This document shows positions 10,813-22,849 of a stretch of 64,000 nucleotides of DNA, piece by piece. Under the pieces are notes generated by a model that was not told the DNA's origin, did no database searches, and was given only the letters and a program-made list of their open reading frames with translations. Position numbers and translations under genes: made by a program. The stretch is from Hyalella azteca (lineage: Eukaryota > Arthropoda > Malacostraca > Amphipoda > Hyalellidae): contig NW_025942403.1 of assembly GCF_000764305.2 (NCBI RefSeq), positions 558,001-622,000 of the forward strand, read 5' to 3'. Within the stretch, counting starts at the first letter, position 1, and each line of letters begins with the position of its first letter.

Positions 10813-13139
10813 GTGTGCACTGGGGCGCTCAGTGTGCACTGGCCGGGCACTATATGCACAGAGGCTCTGTGTGGGGACCTCAACGCTGCAGGTAGTTATC
10901 TGTGTTCTGTATAACCTCATCACCAGGAACTTGTGTGAGCACTTCGCTTCATGTATGAAATATTTATAAATTGATGCCACATATCCCAGTAACTATACGT
11001 TCAAACAGCACATTTATTGATAATTTAAGATTAAATTTATTTATTTCGAGCTTAAGGTATATTTGTCTTTTTCTAATTATTTCTTTCAATATTTCAGGCA
11101 ACCTGAGTAGATGATATAATGACTGCAACATCGGTGCGAATTTCCCGGGATGTACGTGACTCGTCCGGTTGGCATCGTTCATTTATGTTCGGAAAAGATT
11201 TTCTATTAACAGGGAGGAACTTATTAAATTGGCATATAAACCCAAGTTTATTCCATTAATCAGTAAATAAATAAGTTTTTGTCCCACGTTCCACCAAGAA
11301 ATTTTCATGCACAAGTAATTCGCACGACAGCAACTTCTTTCCAGCAATCGAACCTGCGCTTGGAAAAAATCAAAGACTACGAAGTCACCGAATAAGGAAG
11401 TCATGAAAGTTAGTAATTAGCATCTATAAAGAACATGAAGTCAATATAGGGGTAGAGATGTTGCACTTCAAGCCATTTATGATAAGTCAATATAGGAAAG
11501 TAAAGAGAAGGTTAAAAGCATATCAGCTACAGGTCAGTCTCTCCAGCTTACTGATGCATACTTAGCATTCTATGCATTTATATTGACGATACATCCGCAC
11601 CGCGCATTCCTCTTGCGATAAGGCAGCTAATGCGCTCTTTAAACATGGCAGGCAGTGCAACATTGAGGATACATCACAATTTCAGCGCTTTCCGCTCCGC
11701 CTTTTACTGAGCTTTATCCTTTCTTTTCTTTCGGCAGCGTCGCTGCCTTTGATAACATTTGGAAGCCATTGCTTAGTCGAAGTTTGTGCCTACATTAAAA
11801 AAATTCAGAGTTGACTATAGTTCAACTTTTATGTTCACTTTCATTTTCAGTGATGATCACAGTAATTATAATCTATGAATTTATATTTGTGGAATAACAA
11901 CAAGTCTCAACTAGCGGGTGAAATAGACTGTGGGTTTTTTTCAGAACGAAACACGGATATTTAAATAAGAAATATTTCTTTCAGATGATAACTTTCCTCT
12001 CGTTATAATTCTCAGTGCGAGAGGAAATCAGCATATGAGCCTAGAAATGATTGTAATTCTTATAACTGCTGTATTCACAATGTGGAGAAATTCGAAGAAG
12101 AAAATGGTATGAGTATTAGAACAATATCCGTAATGGTGTACTCAAGTAACTTCAGACTTACTACCGTGGAAATAATCATATTTTATTATCATAAAACTCC
12201 ATGATAACAACGTAGGACGATCGGTGAGGTGGGTGGCCGGCACTGTGATGCGTCAGGAGAAATACGCTACGTAGCGAAGACATAATTGACGAGTGCCGTA
12301 ATTGCCTCGCACGCAACTCCTCCGACTCCAATACTAGCTGCAGGCCAATAAATTTTATTTATAGAGAAACCTTATATCCTACAAGGGACTCCTCGTGTCT
12401 ATATATATGATCAACGTGAATAAAGGCTGCGGACCACGCGAACTCAAACCGACGATTCAAATATTATGTACAAATGACCCGGAAATTCTGAACTGCATGC
12501 AGGAAATGTGCATATTCAAAATGTGCATTGACCTGTCTTTGCCTATACCATGTATGATAAAAAATTTTTGTGTACTGTAAAAAAACAGGATACAATAGCG
12601 CACTCGTACGCTTGTTGGTCATAAATTGAAACAATGTTGTAGCATCTCTGACTTTCCAAAAATCTTCATCTGTGTTCAATAAAATTCATTCAAACCGAGA
12701 CATAAAAGGCTATGTTATTTAAAGTACATAAATAAATAAGCGGACAAACTTTCTTTTTGACAAAAAAAGAAATTTCCTCGAATTAAACGAAAATGTAATG
12801 AATTTACTCGATCCTACAAAAGCAACTTTAAATGATTCAGCGAGCGTAATTTTTTTAGGATCAGGCAAATAAAACAATTCATAAAAAAAACGAAATTTAT
12901 ATAAATAAATTATGTTTCCCAGTACAGCATCGACGTGAATTTTACCTGCTTTTTTTAACGTGAAAGTACACGTTGATAAAACAACCGATGAAACAGATAA
13001 TTTGGCAAATAGAAGCTTGAGTGATATATGGTCTAAACTAATACAAATTTGACGAACCATCCCAAAGCTAAAGCAGAAATTTGTTACGAAGCTGCATACG
13101 CTTGTTCCGCAGATGCGCTAAGCTAAGTGCCGGCTATTG
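10813..13139. other. No supported gene
   Basis: Includes a small repeat of cagtgtgcactgg at 10812-10850. The minus frame 12719-13060 (113 codons) is Lys/Phe-rich in AT-rich DNA and shows no domain, so I do not call it a gene. Confidence 0.4.
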
Positions 13140-13169
13140 AATGTGGTGAAGCAACGCATACGGGGCCTG

Positions 13170-13252
13170 GGATAATGCGTACGATGCAGTACGGAACTTA
13201 TACGGAGCTCATAATAATGTATACGGTGCAGGACGGAACTTATACGGAGCTG
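13170..13252. repeat. Two-copy 42-bp repeat
   Basis: taatg(c/t)(g/a)tacg(a/g)tgcag(t/g)acggaacttatacggagct occurs twice at 42-bp spacing. Confidence 0.75.
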
Positions 13253-13353
13253 TGCAGCGCTTCATCTTAATGGGATCACGGCGCAGCTAGGGACGGCGTC
13301 CAGCGCAAAGCACAGGTTGCGCTCGCTGTTTTTTATACCCTAAAACGTTCGAA

Positions 13354-13821
13354 TCAAATGTCCATCTTACGTTTATTGATACAGTCAGTACAGTAATACT
13401 GGCATATATTGTTGATATTATTAATTATGATTTGAGATAGCAAACTTAATTCTATTCTTAATGCGATATTTCTTAATGCTTGAAGATGCTCCCATATACT
13501 GTTTTTTCTCTCACTCTGTAATTTGTGGCATTTTTGCTTATATACAAAAGGGCCAAAAAGCAATACAATTATCGGACGCATCCACAATACACTAGAAAAT
13601 GGAACGCCTGTCCTCAACTTTACTATATTGAAAGAATCAACCTCCGTAAGAGTTAAGCCAATCTGACGACGGAATAAGTTTTCAAAACCAATCCAGTATA
13701 TGAGCTTGCATTCTGCCCTCGCGTTGCAACGACCCGTATTAAGTATATATAGGTATTGCACGGCACCGAAGAGCGTGCATATCAAGATGAAACCCACGGC
13801 ATGTTTGTCAGGTTGAGCCAT
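13354..13821 (-). CDS. Hypothetical protein, 155 residues, two hydrophobic segments
   Basis: The longest ATG-initiated, repeat-free frame apart from the spliced gene. At about 62% AT, a 155-codon frame is unlikely by chance in one window. It starts M-A-Q-P-D-K-H-A. A hydrophobic stretch at about residues 9-27 (V-G-F-I-L-I-C-T-L-F-G-A-V-Q-Y-L-Y-I-L) and a second at about 83-97 (R-P-I-I-V-L-L-F-G-P-F-V-Y) could be membrane segments. The C-terminal third is Ile/Asn-rich and less protein-like. No family is recognised and no promoter or splice context was seen. It may be a real intronless gene, an exon of a receptor, or chance. Confidence 0.3.
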   Translation of the reverse strand: MAQPDKHAVGFILICTLFGAVQYLYILNTGRCNARAECKLIYWIGFENLFRRQIGLTLTEVDSFNIVKLRTGVPFSSVLWMRPIIVLLFGPFVYKQKCHKLQSERKNSIWEHLQALRNIALRIELSLLSQIIINNINNICQYYCTDCINKRKMDI

Positions 13822-13829
13822 ATATGTAA

Positions 13830-15812
13830 AGTTGATTGGCCCAATACGGCGTAGAGCATAAATTGGAGTATCCTCTTTCTTAAAGGGAAGTTAACACCCA
13901 ATTGTAACACCCAACTCGAGAGTATCCAGCGATAGTCCAGAGTTTATGGGGATCGACTTGTCTCTAAAAGGTGTTTCATACTAACACAAAACTGTTCCGA
14001 GTTGCACGCCAGTTATTCAGTGGAAATTCATGGCTGCTGAGATCGAAAGACTGAAGATGGCCAACGTAAAGGTTGATTAAACCCATTGTCCATTCGAAAT
14101 TTCCACACTTCGAAAGTATTTCGTACACAAATGGCATTGAACAACTATTATATTTTAAAGGCAGGTTATGTATAGAAAACAAGATCACTTTCCGTTCCGA
14201 ACTTCTTCCTAACTCAGGTCATGACTTCAGCTTTCTATTCCGAACTCAGGCCATATAAATCTATGGTCACGTGCATTTGTTTTTCAAAAACTTATTTCCA
14301 CATAATGAGCTTGAAAAGTTTTTACATAAGATCCATTCCACAATAAATATGCCTGTCGAGGATCAATTCTATTTTACTTATATTCTTCCCTGCTTCAATA
14401 ATTTCATTTATTCAGAAATTTCACTCAAAGCAAAAGTTACAATCTGTAATGAATTAGTTAGCAATTAGATGATCCAACAACAAAAAAATTATCCAGAAAA
14501 ACATTTTAATTATCCAATCGAAACAAAAAATATATTCATTATATCAGCTATGGGAACATTCACTTCCTACGGCGGGAGACTGTCCAAAACCTCTGACATT
14601 TTGCGACACCTCCTGCCTCCTTAGCTGCATGCTTATGTTATGGGACCAACAGGTCATGAATTTTCCCAAAAAAGAATCGATGTAGACTTGCTAACAAGAA
14701 ACAAAAATGATATTTGCCACATGAACAATTCGTGACAAACTGCCACAACTCAAATCTTCGGTCGAACGTTCCTCACGCGTGATAGCATCGGCCGTACGTC
14801 CTTTCCTTCAGCAAACAATGAACTCGTGTCTTAACTATCAATGGTCAATATAGGCAATGCAAAGTGAAGGAACACATAACTGCTTTGTTAACACTGTCAC
14901 GGTTATGATGTATGTGCCGCACCAATCGGTAAGGTGGGGACATAACGATGTTCACACGAACAGCCATCCAACACATACGCCCTACGCTTCTTCATGGGCG
15001 GAGCAAGTTTGGAAACATGTGCGTTTGTTACTCAATAAGGATTAAGGTCTTGATTATTTTTACACTGAGACAAAGGTCTGAAATTTCGTTCGTTAAGGAA
15101 GAAAGCCCTATAGCAAAAAGATATTCTGGCTTGTTAATGTTCACTAAATGAAAGAGTGACTTTCACTGCATATTCTACCTGAAATTCGTTCGTTGTTTGT
15201 TAGGATCAGATTATTTTAATTCTGGTTCGTTGTATAAATCACTTCACACAATTGTCTGTAAAACTTTAATGGTTAATGTTCGCTCAGAACGACTCACGGG
15301 TTCAATTAAACTCTATTCGATTTCTGTAGCGAATAATTTTACCCACTTTTTTACATCCCAATCGCCATTTTTTTTCCAATGGAGTCTTTCCAGAAATAGA
15401 TCAGTCCCCGAGAAACTTAATGATTCATGTAGAACAATTCTCGACGTTATCAAGTCAATCTGTTAGTATACCCGCTTGATCTAGCCCGACTTTGAAGGCG
15501 GTTGATTGAGAGGCAGCCTGCAGTAATATATTACCTTATACGTCAGTGTGTTTTCTTAATGCTGTTATTAGCGTGGAGCGAGCCAAAGAACAAACCACCC
15601 GCCGATCCTTGGCTTAATTACGCACATTATGCAATCACGATCGTTTGTCATGACCACCGCTCTTCGAACGATCTCCTTCAAATTCCAGAATCCATCGTTA
15701 AGTCAGCCGGTGGACGATCATGCTAATGTGATCGTGAGCATCTGCAAATACCAGCATTATGAATTCACTCAAGCGCTTGATATTCATCGTAATATTTTCT
15801 TTTGTATGACAG
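13830..15812. other. No supported gene
   Basis: Scattered short frames only. 15502-15726 plus (74 codons, with a hydrophobic start and then S-E-P-K-N-K-P-P-A-D-P-W) is the most protein-like but lacks support. Confidence 0.4.
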
Positions 15813-15929
15813 AATCGTGTGTGTTTGGTCGAGCGAATCCTGCGGCAACACGGCGACGTCGGTGCGCGCGACGCACGGCTGACAAGCTGCGCGCGACAGA
15901 TGCGTAATTGGGCGATGTCGGGAGTTCTG
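15813..15929 (+). CDS. Candidate internal coding exon, unknown product
   Basis: A 117-nt G+C-rich island flanked by a good acceptor (tattttcttttgtatgacag) and a CTG/GTAAAT donor. It is fully open for 39 codons: N-R-V-C-L-V-E-R-I-L-R-Q-H-G-D-V-G-A-R-D, then A-R-L-T-S-C-A-R-Q-M-R-N-W-A-M-S-G-V-L. Composition and codon use look coding, and the length is a multiple of three. No partner exons were identified nearby and the family is not recognised. The frame continues 25 codons past the donor before a stop. Confidence 0.42.
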
Positions 15930-18900
15930 GTAAATTGGTCCGTACAAATTGGGGGACAGGGCATGGTATCGGTTAAGTACCTGAATTACAGATCATTATG
16001 TTAGAACTATCATTAGCTGATCATTCCAAATGTTTCAAAGTGGAAAATTATGAAATCAATACAAATTAACCTATTTGTAGCCGCAGCTCATTAATTTAGC
16101 GATTATGTAGTGCGAAATGCCCATATGGCAACACTTGCTAGAGTAAGCAATTTACGGACACGTATCTCCGCCGGCCGCTTTTACTCTGTCAGCAACAAGG
16201 GTCGCTTTACCTGTTCAGTGTTCCTAGTTCGTAAGCTTTTAGTGTATTTTCTGGTGCATTTTTTGAGATTCTGTGATATTTGTCATAACCTTGCCAAAAT
16301 TGTATATGTAATCATTTTTCGTGTTTTTTCAGATATATTCAATAATTGCAACTGTTCAGTTCCTTCACTATTAAACGAAGAAACTTAATTAGTACAAAAT
16401 TATTGAACCTCCTTTTAAGCCTAGAGCTCAGTACGTCAGGAGGTGTAAACTAGTGCTGAACCGTTCTAGGCGTAGCGTCCTTTGAGGAAGGCGTTACACT
16501 ATTACCACAAAAGAATATCAAAAATTTTTCAACATATAATAATATTCGTACCGGAATTTATCATATTCGTGGCGTAATAATTCGTGAGGCATGAAAAAAT
16601 TATTATAATTATATTTCATATTTTATTATATTTATTATAAATATACATAAATATATATTTTAATATAAATATTTCATTCCTAATCTTGACATATATATTC
16701 CTCAAAAATCCATATTTTTTTCCTCTATTTACCGGCGTCCTCTTCTTTGTGTGTAAAATTTACGCATAATGATCAGCTCTGTTTGAGGTTGTACCATCAA
16801 CATGGCCGGACGATCGTCGGCCACCGATGTCCCACCTATAAACCATCTGTGACTCGTAACAAAGCTCCTCAGCTAGACCAGACCATGCATTACTCATGGA
16901 ACTCGTTGGATCCATCATGGCGGCGCATTATTTATTTCCATGCAGACAATAACAAATGTTCATCAATATTCACTTGTGATTCCCCTATTAAAAACTGTAG
17001 CAGATTAGCTGCTGATCAACAGTTCGTTGTTCACTGACGACCATAAACCGACCAGGACTTTCATCAAGGGAGGGCAACGCCCCGATTATACGGCAATGCT
17101 GGGATAGTATCTGTATAAGCGTTCAAAGAAATAAATTTAGCTGATGTATGATCATGATAAGACTCAGGATCACATCTGTTGAGTCCTCGTGTTTTATTGA
17201 TGCAGCTGGTGCAGATCAAATTGTTATCAGAGCTAAATTTCATATGTGCAAGATGGATACCATTAAGGAGCGATATTTTTCAGTAAATATTAATATTTCA
17301 GTGCGCGAAATAAATTAAGAATAATATCAATCAATATAAACAAGGAAGAAAGCTACTATATTGCAAATTAAATAACCAATGAACATATCTCACTCTAATC
17401 TAAGCAAGTGTTTGAACAAATGCCTTGTGCAGGACGACGCCTATAGAAGGGATCCTGAGTGCTGATGACTTGCATAATCTTATCGCTATCGCGGCGAGCG
17501 ATGCTCAGTAAGTGCGCGAGGAGATCGCATTCGGATTATGCAACTGTTGAAAGTCCATCTCATTCCAAGCAGCGTGAAAAAATTGCTAGTAAAATAATTT
17601 TCTATCAATTAAAATTTTATTTTCTGCTGTTGGTGAGCGAATTATGAGTCCTGAATGGTGTTTGTTTTATATAATTGCGATACCGTGAAACTTCTGTAGT
17701 GCGGTTCTCGCAGGTTCTCGCGAACTGGCCTCTCAGTGCTGACTTATAGCAGAGATTTTCCGTCAATAAACGATTAATTTTATTTTATTTTACCACGTGT
17801 AAATCAAGCCCTGTAAGCCAAGATTACGATCGTCGCCATTCTACAATAACCTTCAGAAGCTGTAATTATCCCCTCTAAATGTTGCGTGAGAAACCGTCAT
17901 TTGATCGCTTAGTTTCACATCAAGTTATTTTGATGGCAAGGCAATTGATTGTTGATTGACGAATATTATTCAGTGACAAAAACTAGATTCTTAATTTGGG
18001 ACGCAAGAAAATGTGCCTTCGCGCGCAGCTGCCTAGCCAAGGTAATAATCTTTAAGGAACTCAATGAGATAATTACTCTCGGGTATTTAATAATGAGAGA
18101 AACTGTAGCGACTAAGACGCATCCCAGTCATTAAACATGGACCCCAAGAATGCGGTTTGTCATTGGCGGACGAGAGCACCAAAGTTGTGACTCGTAATAT
18201 GCGCTTTAAGCACCGGCAGCCATCGATTTTAAGGGTCTCTCGATAATCCGCTCCTAATTAAATATATGGACTTTGAAAATGACGGATGAATTGACATAGC
18301 ATGCAGGAGTGATCGAGTAGAAAACCAAAAATGCGTGAGCAATTTCTGTAATTGCTCTATTTCAACTATACTCTGAGCGATTAGTGTAATATCCAAAATA
18401 TGTTATTACCAAATTAATACACATTATCCGAAAAAAAAATAATTTACAAATTTTTTTAAACAATATTGGAACAGTTCTTCACACTGATGCATTCACTTGC
18501 ACATAGCTTCTTCACCTCAATCCTACTTCAGAGGTCATTAAAGATTCCCAGTGTTTTCAACAACATTGCTCTCCATGCAGTCTGTACACGCGACCTATAT
18601 ATAATGTACGGATATAATATAATATATAATATTATGTGGCGTGATGCACATATATAGGGTTACTAGAAGCAGCCTTTAATCATAATAATGAAAACAGGAC
18701 GTCACGTTCGGCAAACTGACACGTGAACGCAAGCCATTTACGCTAAACGCCAACAAACACCGCTGACGGAACCCATATATATACAGGCTGCGTATACATC
18801 CTTTACATCCATCAATTTCACAAACACGCAACAGAGAACAGTGCATCCTCATCAGATACACCACCTCATATCATATAATTGAGCTCCGAGGTTTTAGGTG

Positions 18901-18940
18901 AACGTCAGTAGCACGCGTTTGTGGAGTAGCAGGGGTTTAC
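15930..18940. other. No supported gene
   Basis: AT-rich, with a very AT-rich block at 16595-16680 and an AT-rich imperfect palindrome near 18600-18640. The plus frames 16110-16388 and 16747-17037 show no domain or splice support. Confidence 0.4.
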
Positions 18941-18941
18941 G

Positions 18942-19388
18942 GTGTTTCTAATCCCTACATTTGGATTTTCATCATACATGCACATTACGCAAGTACCCGT
19001 ATTGAAGGCACACTTATCTTCGTATCGGGAAGCCCACCTCAGCATCGGTACCTTACATACGTATCAAAATCCCCTTATATCGCAGCACTATTGCACGCCT
19101 GAATCGGCTTCACACATATTCGTCAATGTCCACGAATATCAGAGCGATGTTATACCTCGCATCAATGACTCAAAATCGCATCAATATCCCACATATGCAA
19201 CAATGTCCCCGCAACTCGGAACAATATTGCTTGCTTGCAACGTTATGCCACATATTAATACATCAACATCCCCGCATAACGCAGCAATATTGTGCCCCTG
19301 CATCGATATCCCAACTAAGCATATTCAGAGCTCCCGCATGTTAGCGCACTGTCCGTACAAGCAAAATGCTCTAAAAAACTTTCGATGA
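18942..19388 (+). other. Degenerate repeat region with a 148-codon open frame
   Basis: The sequence contains loosely repeated blocks such as cgcagca(c/a)tattg, atatcccac and cccgcat. The frame starts at a non-ATG codon and is rich in His, Ser, Pro and Ile without a domain. I regard it as repeat-driven rather than a gene, with low certainty. Confidence 0.3.
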
Positions 19389-19840
19389 TTAGTCAGTGTC
19401 GAGCATAAATACACCTCGAGAGTAATGGCCGATGACGCGGCAAAGCTATGGGAAAATCGATAGAGGCTTCGGGAAATATGGTGAAAGGCGAGCTTATAAA
19501 GGTAATATCCTACAAAGATTTGCTTAGTCTGATGGAGAGAACCATTTGTCTGTGTGGAAAAGTAATAAGGCGGGTGTATACACAGTGAGTTTGTTGTGTA
19601 TGCACCCCAGGATGAGGGCCGCTGTACAGGAAGCCTGCATGAACAGAAAACAGGCAAATTAATGAGTTTCAGACACGTACGAGGGCTGCACAATAACACC
19701 AGGGCATCACAAGCCGCAAATGTAAACAAATCTATACACCCGCTCCTAGGCCCTAGATCTTGCTGATAGATACCCCCCAGTGCATCGCGGGTTGTTTTTT
19801 TCTGAATAAAAAAGATCCAAGTGGAGGATAAGAATTTCAA
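19325..19840 (-). other. 171-codon open frame, no recognisable protein
   Basis: The longest continuous frame outside the spliced gene, overlapping the repeat-like region in its C-terminal part. It is Cys/Ser/Tyr/His-rich, with no domain, signal peptide or splice context. Local base composition is less AT-rich, which makes long chance frames more likely. Confidence 0.2.
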
Positions 19841-20600
19841 TCGGTTGATAACTTAAATCGCGTATGAACCATGAAATGGAAAGCAATATAAGTACCAAGA
19901 AATAAATTATAATTTTTTTTTTAATTTCAAATTCTTATATTTCCATTTATTGTCTTCCACATAATTTTGTTTAAGGATAGAATGGTAGAAAGATTACGAA
20001 CTTTAATATTTTTTATTCCATATCATAATCAAAAATTATAATCACAGCTCCTTCATACTTTTGTTCGATTAACAAGCGTTGAGTTCAGTCGCACTTCCGA
20101 CCGAGCGCGTCGGTGGCTCTCCCTATAAGAGGTTTCCTTCGCAGGTACCGCCGCGTAAACGCTTCAAATTAAAGATGACCAACAACCATCTGCTTAGAAG
20201 AAAGGGAAGCCCCCTTCAGGTAGAATGAACCTCTTTAGTGACGTATAAATGTTTAATGTAAGGCCTTTCAAAGGGAAATGAAGGCCTAATAAAAAGTGAT
20301 TGGCCTAAAATTTCCATTGAAAACAAACCCATTAGCATAAAATGAGGCGAGCTAAAAAGAATCACTTCATGTCGTCGGCATATGGTCCAACATTGATGAA
20401 AGGTTCTGTCCTAATGAGCGGTGCGGTCAGCGAGTTAAAACCGCATCATGATACCCACTTTAATTACTGGGTTCTTTAAAGACTGTAAACATACACTTTA
20501 GCCCAAATCTTAGGGAAAATTTACGCACTGGCAGAACATTATACAGTAACCCAGGCCCCCAATTTGGAGTAGAACTTTGTTTCAAGAATTTAAAACATCG
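19841..20600. other. No supported gene
   Basis: AT-rich. No repeats or motifs apart from the edge of the possible Penelope-like relic downstream. Confidence 0.4.
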
Positions 20601-20635
20601 AAAACTCCAAAAAATCAATATATCTTTAATGAAAA

Positions 20636-20662
20636 CGTTTCGGATACCGGCTGAATCATCAG
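20636..20662 (-). other. Hammerhead-like core motif (CTGATGA...GAAAC)
   Basis: The minus strand reads CTGATGA, 14 nt, then GAAACG. CTGATGA and GAAA are the conserved core blocks of hammerhead ribozymes, which are known in Penelope-like retroelements. The spacer pairs only weakly (GATTC with GTATC, one mismatch), so this is at best a decayed copy. Confidence 0.25.
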
Positions 20663-22500
20663 CTAAAAAAATGTATAAAATACAAATGCAATCAGTAGTG
20701 ACAATCAAAATGTGCACGAACGATTTTCATTAATGATTGTAATGGTATTCAATAAATTTCTTGAACTGATGATCGAACTGATCACTAAAACATTTTCATT
20801 GAAGGTATGGTGAATTTGCTTGGCAATTTCTTAGCTTTGAATTTTTTGGTAAATTTACAATTTAAAAAGACTTATGATACATGTACTTACGTACATTTCA
20901 AATATTGAATATTTTACTTGTTTCCGTTCACTTGAAATCTAAATTTTCATTATTAAATTGTATTATATCGAAGAGAAGGATTAATGTGAATAATAAATCT
21001 GTATAGTAAATTAACTTGCTAGACACAAAATTTATTAGAGCAATTCAGCTCTTGAAAACAATTTGATTTCAAGTCAAAAAGATTTCCTAACCCGAGATTG
21101 AACTCGGGAAGTTGTTCATTAAATGACCATTTTTTTTAAGCAAAGATGTTATACTGGAAAATATTATAGTATGTGGCATACTTGTTGGAGCAGCAATGTA
21201 CTTCGGTCTTATTGAAGCAAGTACTTCGAACATTATATTAATAATCCTTGATCATATAGTTTCATGATAAGTAGAAATTGAACTTCAATTATACTTCCCG
21301 TAACAATGAACTTCTACTTTGTATATCTAATATATTGGTATGCAGGAGCTTTCTAAATCAAAGCAAGCAACCCAATATAGTGTTCTGCTGCTCAAGACTC
21401 ACGAGCCGAAGACGAAGATTTTGCAATTTTTTCCTTAACCTATGATTAAGGAAGAGTTCATTATAATCATGCTATCACGAAGATCTGTTTCCCCAGGTTT
21501 CATAAAACCTGGCAACAAGGCCAGTCGGGAACAGATTCAATGGATGGAGATATACATCAAGCCCGATCGAAGAATTCTTTGATGAGCCCCTGTTGAATTC
21601 TCGCTTTGGAGCAGAACATGGGATACATCTTTTGAAGTTGCGTGCCACGTAAAGGCCGCTTCGAAGTTCTCTTCGTTGGTTGGCATAGGTCGACCGGACT
21701 CTTGATGAGTGTAAGATAACCATCGGCAAAGCTGTGGTCTACGCAACCTAGTAATTATGTTTAACAGATTGAGCCGTGCACCTACAACTCCATGTACAAT
21801 CGCGGCTTCTATGCAACCGTTTTCTGATTCTCAGTTCATGGATACAGCCTGAGCTAAGGAATCTAGAATATATCGAACGTCGATTGACCCTTCGTGCAAT
21901 TCTGCTTCATGAGCAAAATTTTCAGTTAGAGGAACTATAAGAAGTTTACCATTCCACCTCCTCGTCTTATTGTCGCTAGATAAATGTATCAGTAACAATT
22001 CTCTAAACAAATCAAATTTAGTTTCAGTTAGCATTACCGAATGATTTCGGTTTTAAATCTAATATCTTCTACCTTCAAAACTGACTATTATGAGGGTAAT
22101 ATGTCGACATTTTTTTTCAGTCGAAAATGGCAGTTTGGTAATTTATATTTTTTTAAGTAATTTCTCCAGTCTCACGAAACGCTAAAAATAAGCGAAAAAG
22201 ATTTATAACACAAGCGTCGAAAGACTCGCATGGTCACTTGAAAGCTAATTAAAGCCATCAAATTGTTATATTAATTTCTCAATTAAGAAGACCAACTTCA
22301 GGAAAGGAGGAGACCACGAGATCATCGAACAGGCCCACGGGACAGTATGTGGCACCGACGATTAACTTAACGAGTGTGCGGCTGTGCATAATAGGCAACG
22401 CAACATGGACCCTGTGCATGATGGAAGATTAATTTAGCAAAATAGATACACAGGACTAGAAATTTGGCCCATAACTCACTTCAGTGCTTCTGATTGTGTT
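20663..22500. other. No supported gene
   Basis: AT-rich. A perfect 6-bp-stem hairpin (cccgag/ctcggg) lies at about 21093-21110. The minus frames at 21475-21746 lack a domain. Confidence 0.4.
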
Positions 22501-22504
22501 TAAA

Positions 22505-22835
22505 ATATGTATATTGGACACGATATGGAGCACACAATCCACTTCGGGTGTGTGGCGACAGTACAAAGTTATTTTGTATACGAGTCAATATATGGGACAC
22601 AAGACCCTCTTTGGTGATACGGCTGTTGTAAAGGATAGACAAAAATAATACATAGGAAGATACATGGGACACACAACCAACTTTAGGGGTATACGGCGGC
22701 TGTTCGAAATCATCAAAGCATCCACACGGGACAAGACACGGGACACACGACCAACTTTAGGAGTACGGCGGCTGTAAAAGATCAGCATGGAGGATGGAAT
22801 CAGGGACGGGACACGGCAAATGTCGAAGACGAAGC
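22505..22835. repeat. Degenerate tandem repeat, about 75-88 bp
   Basis: Four to five diverged copies share ggacaca(c/a)(a/g)acc(a/c)(a/c)ctt(t/c)(a/g)g(g/a)(g/a)gt and acggc(g/t)gctgt(t/a). Clearest copies are at about 22528, 22598, 22670 and 22745. The minus-strand frames here derive from the repeat. Confidence 0.7.
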
Positions 22836-22849
22836 ACCTAAGGATACAC

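Noticed and set aside
12719..13060. 113-codon Lys/Phe-rich minus frame
   Set aside because: Composition follows AT-rich DNA. No hydropathy pattern or motif supports a protein.
20460..20717. 85-codon minus-strand protein
   Set aside because: AT-rich, no domain, and overlaps the hammerhead-like motif. More likely non-coding relic sequence.
21093..21112. tRNA T-arm (cccgag...ctcggg hairpin)
   Set aside because: No D-arm, anticodon arm or acceptor stem at proper distances. Probably a chance hairpin.
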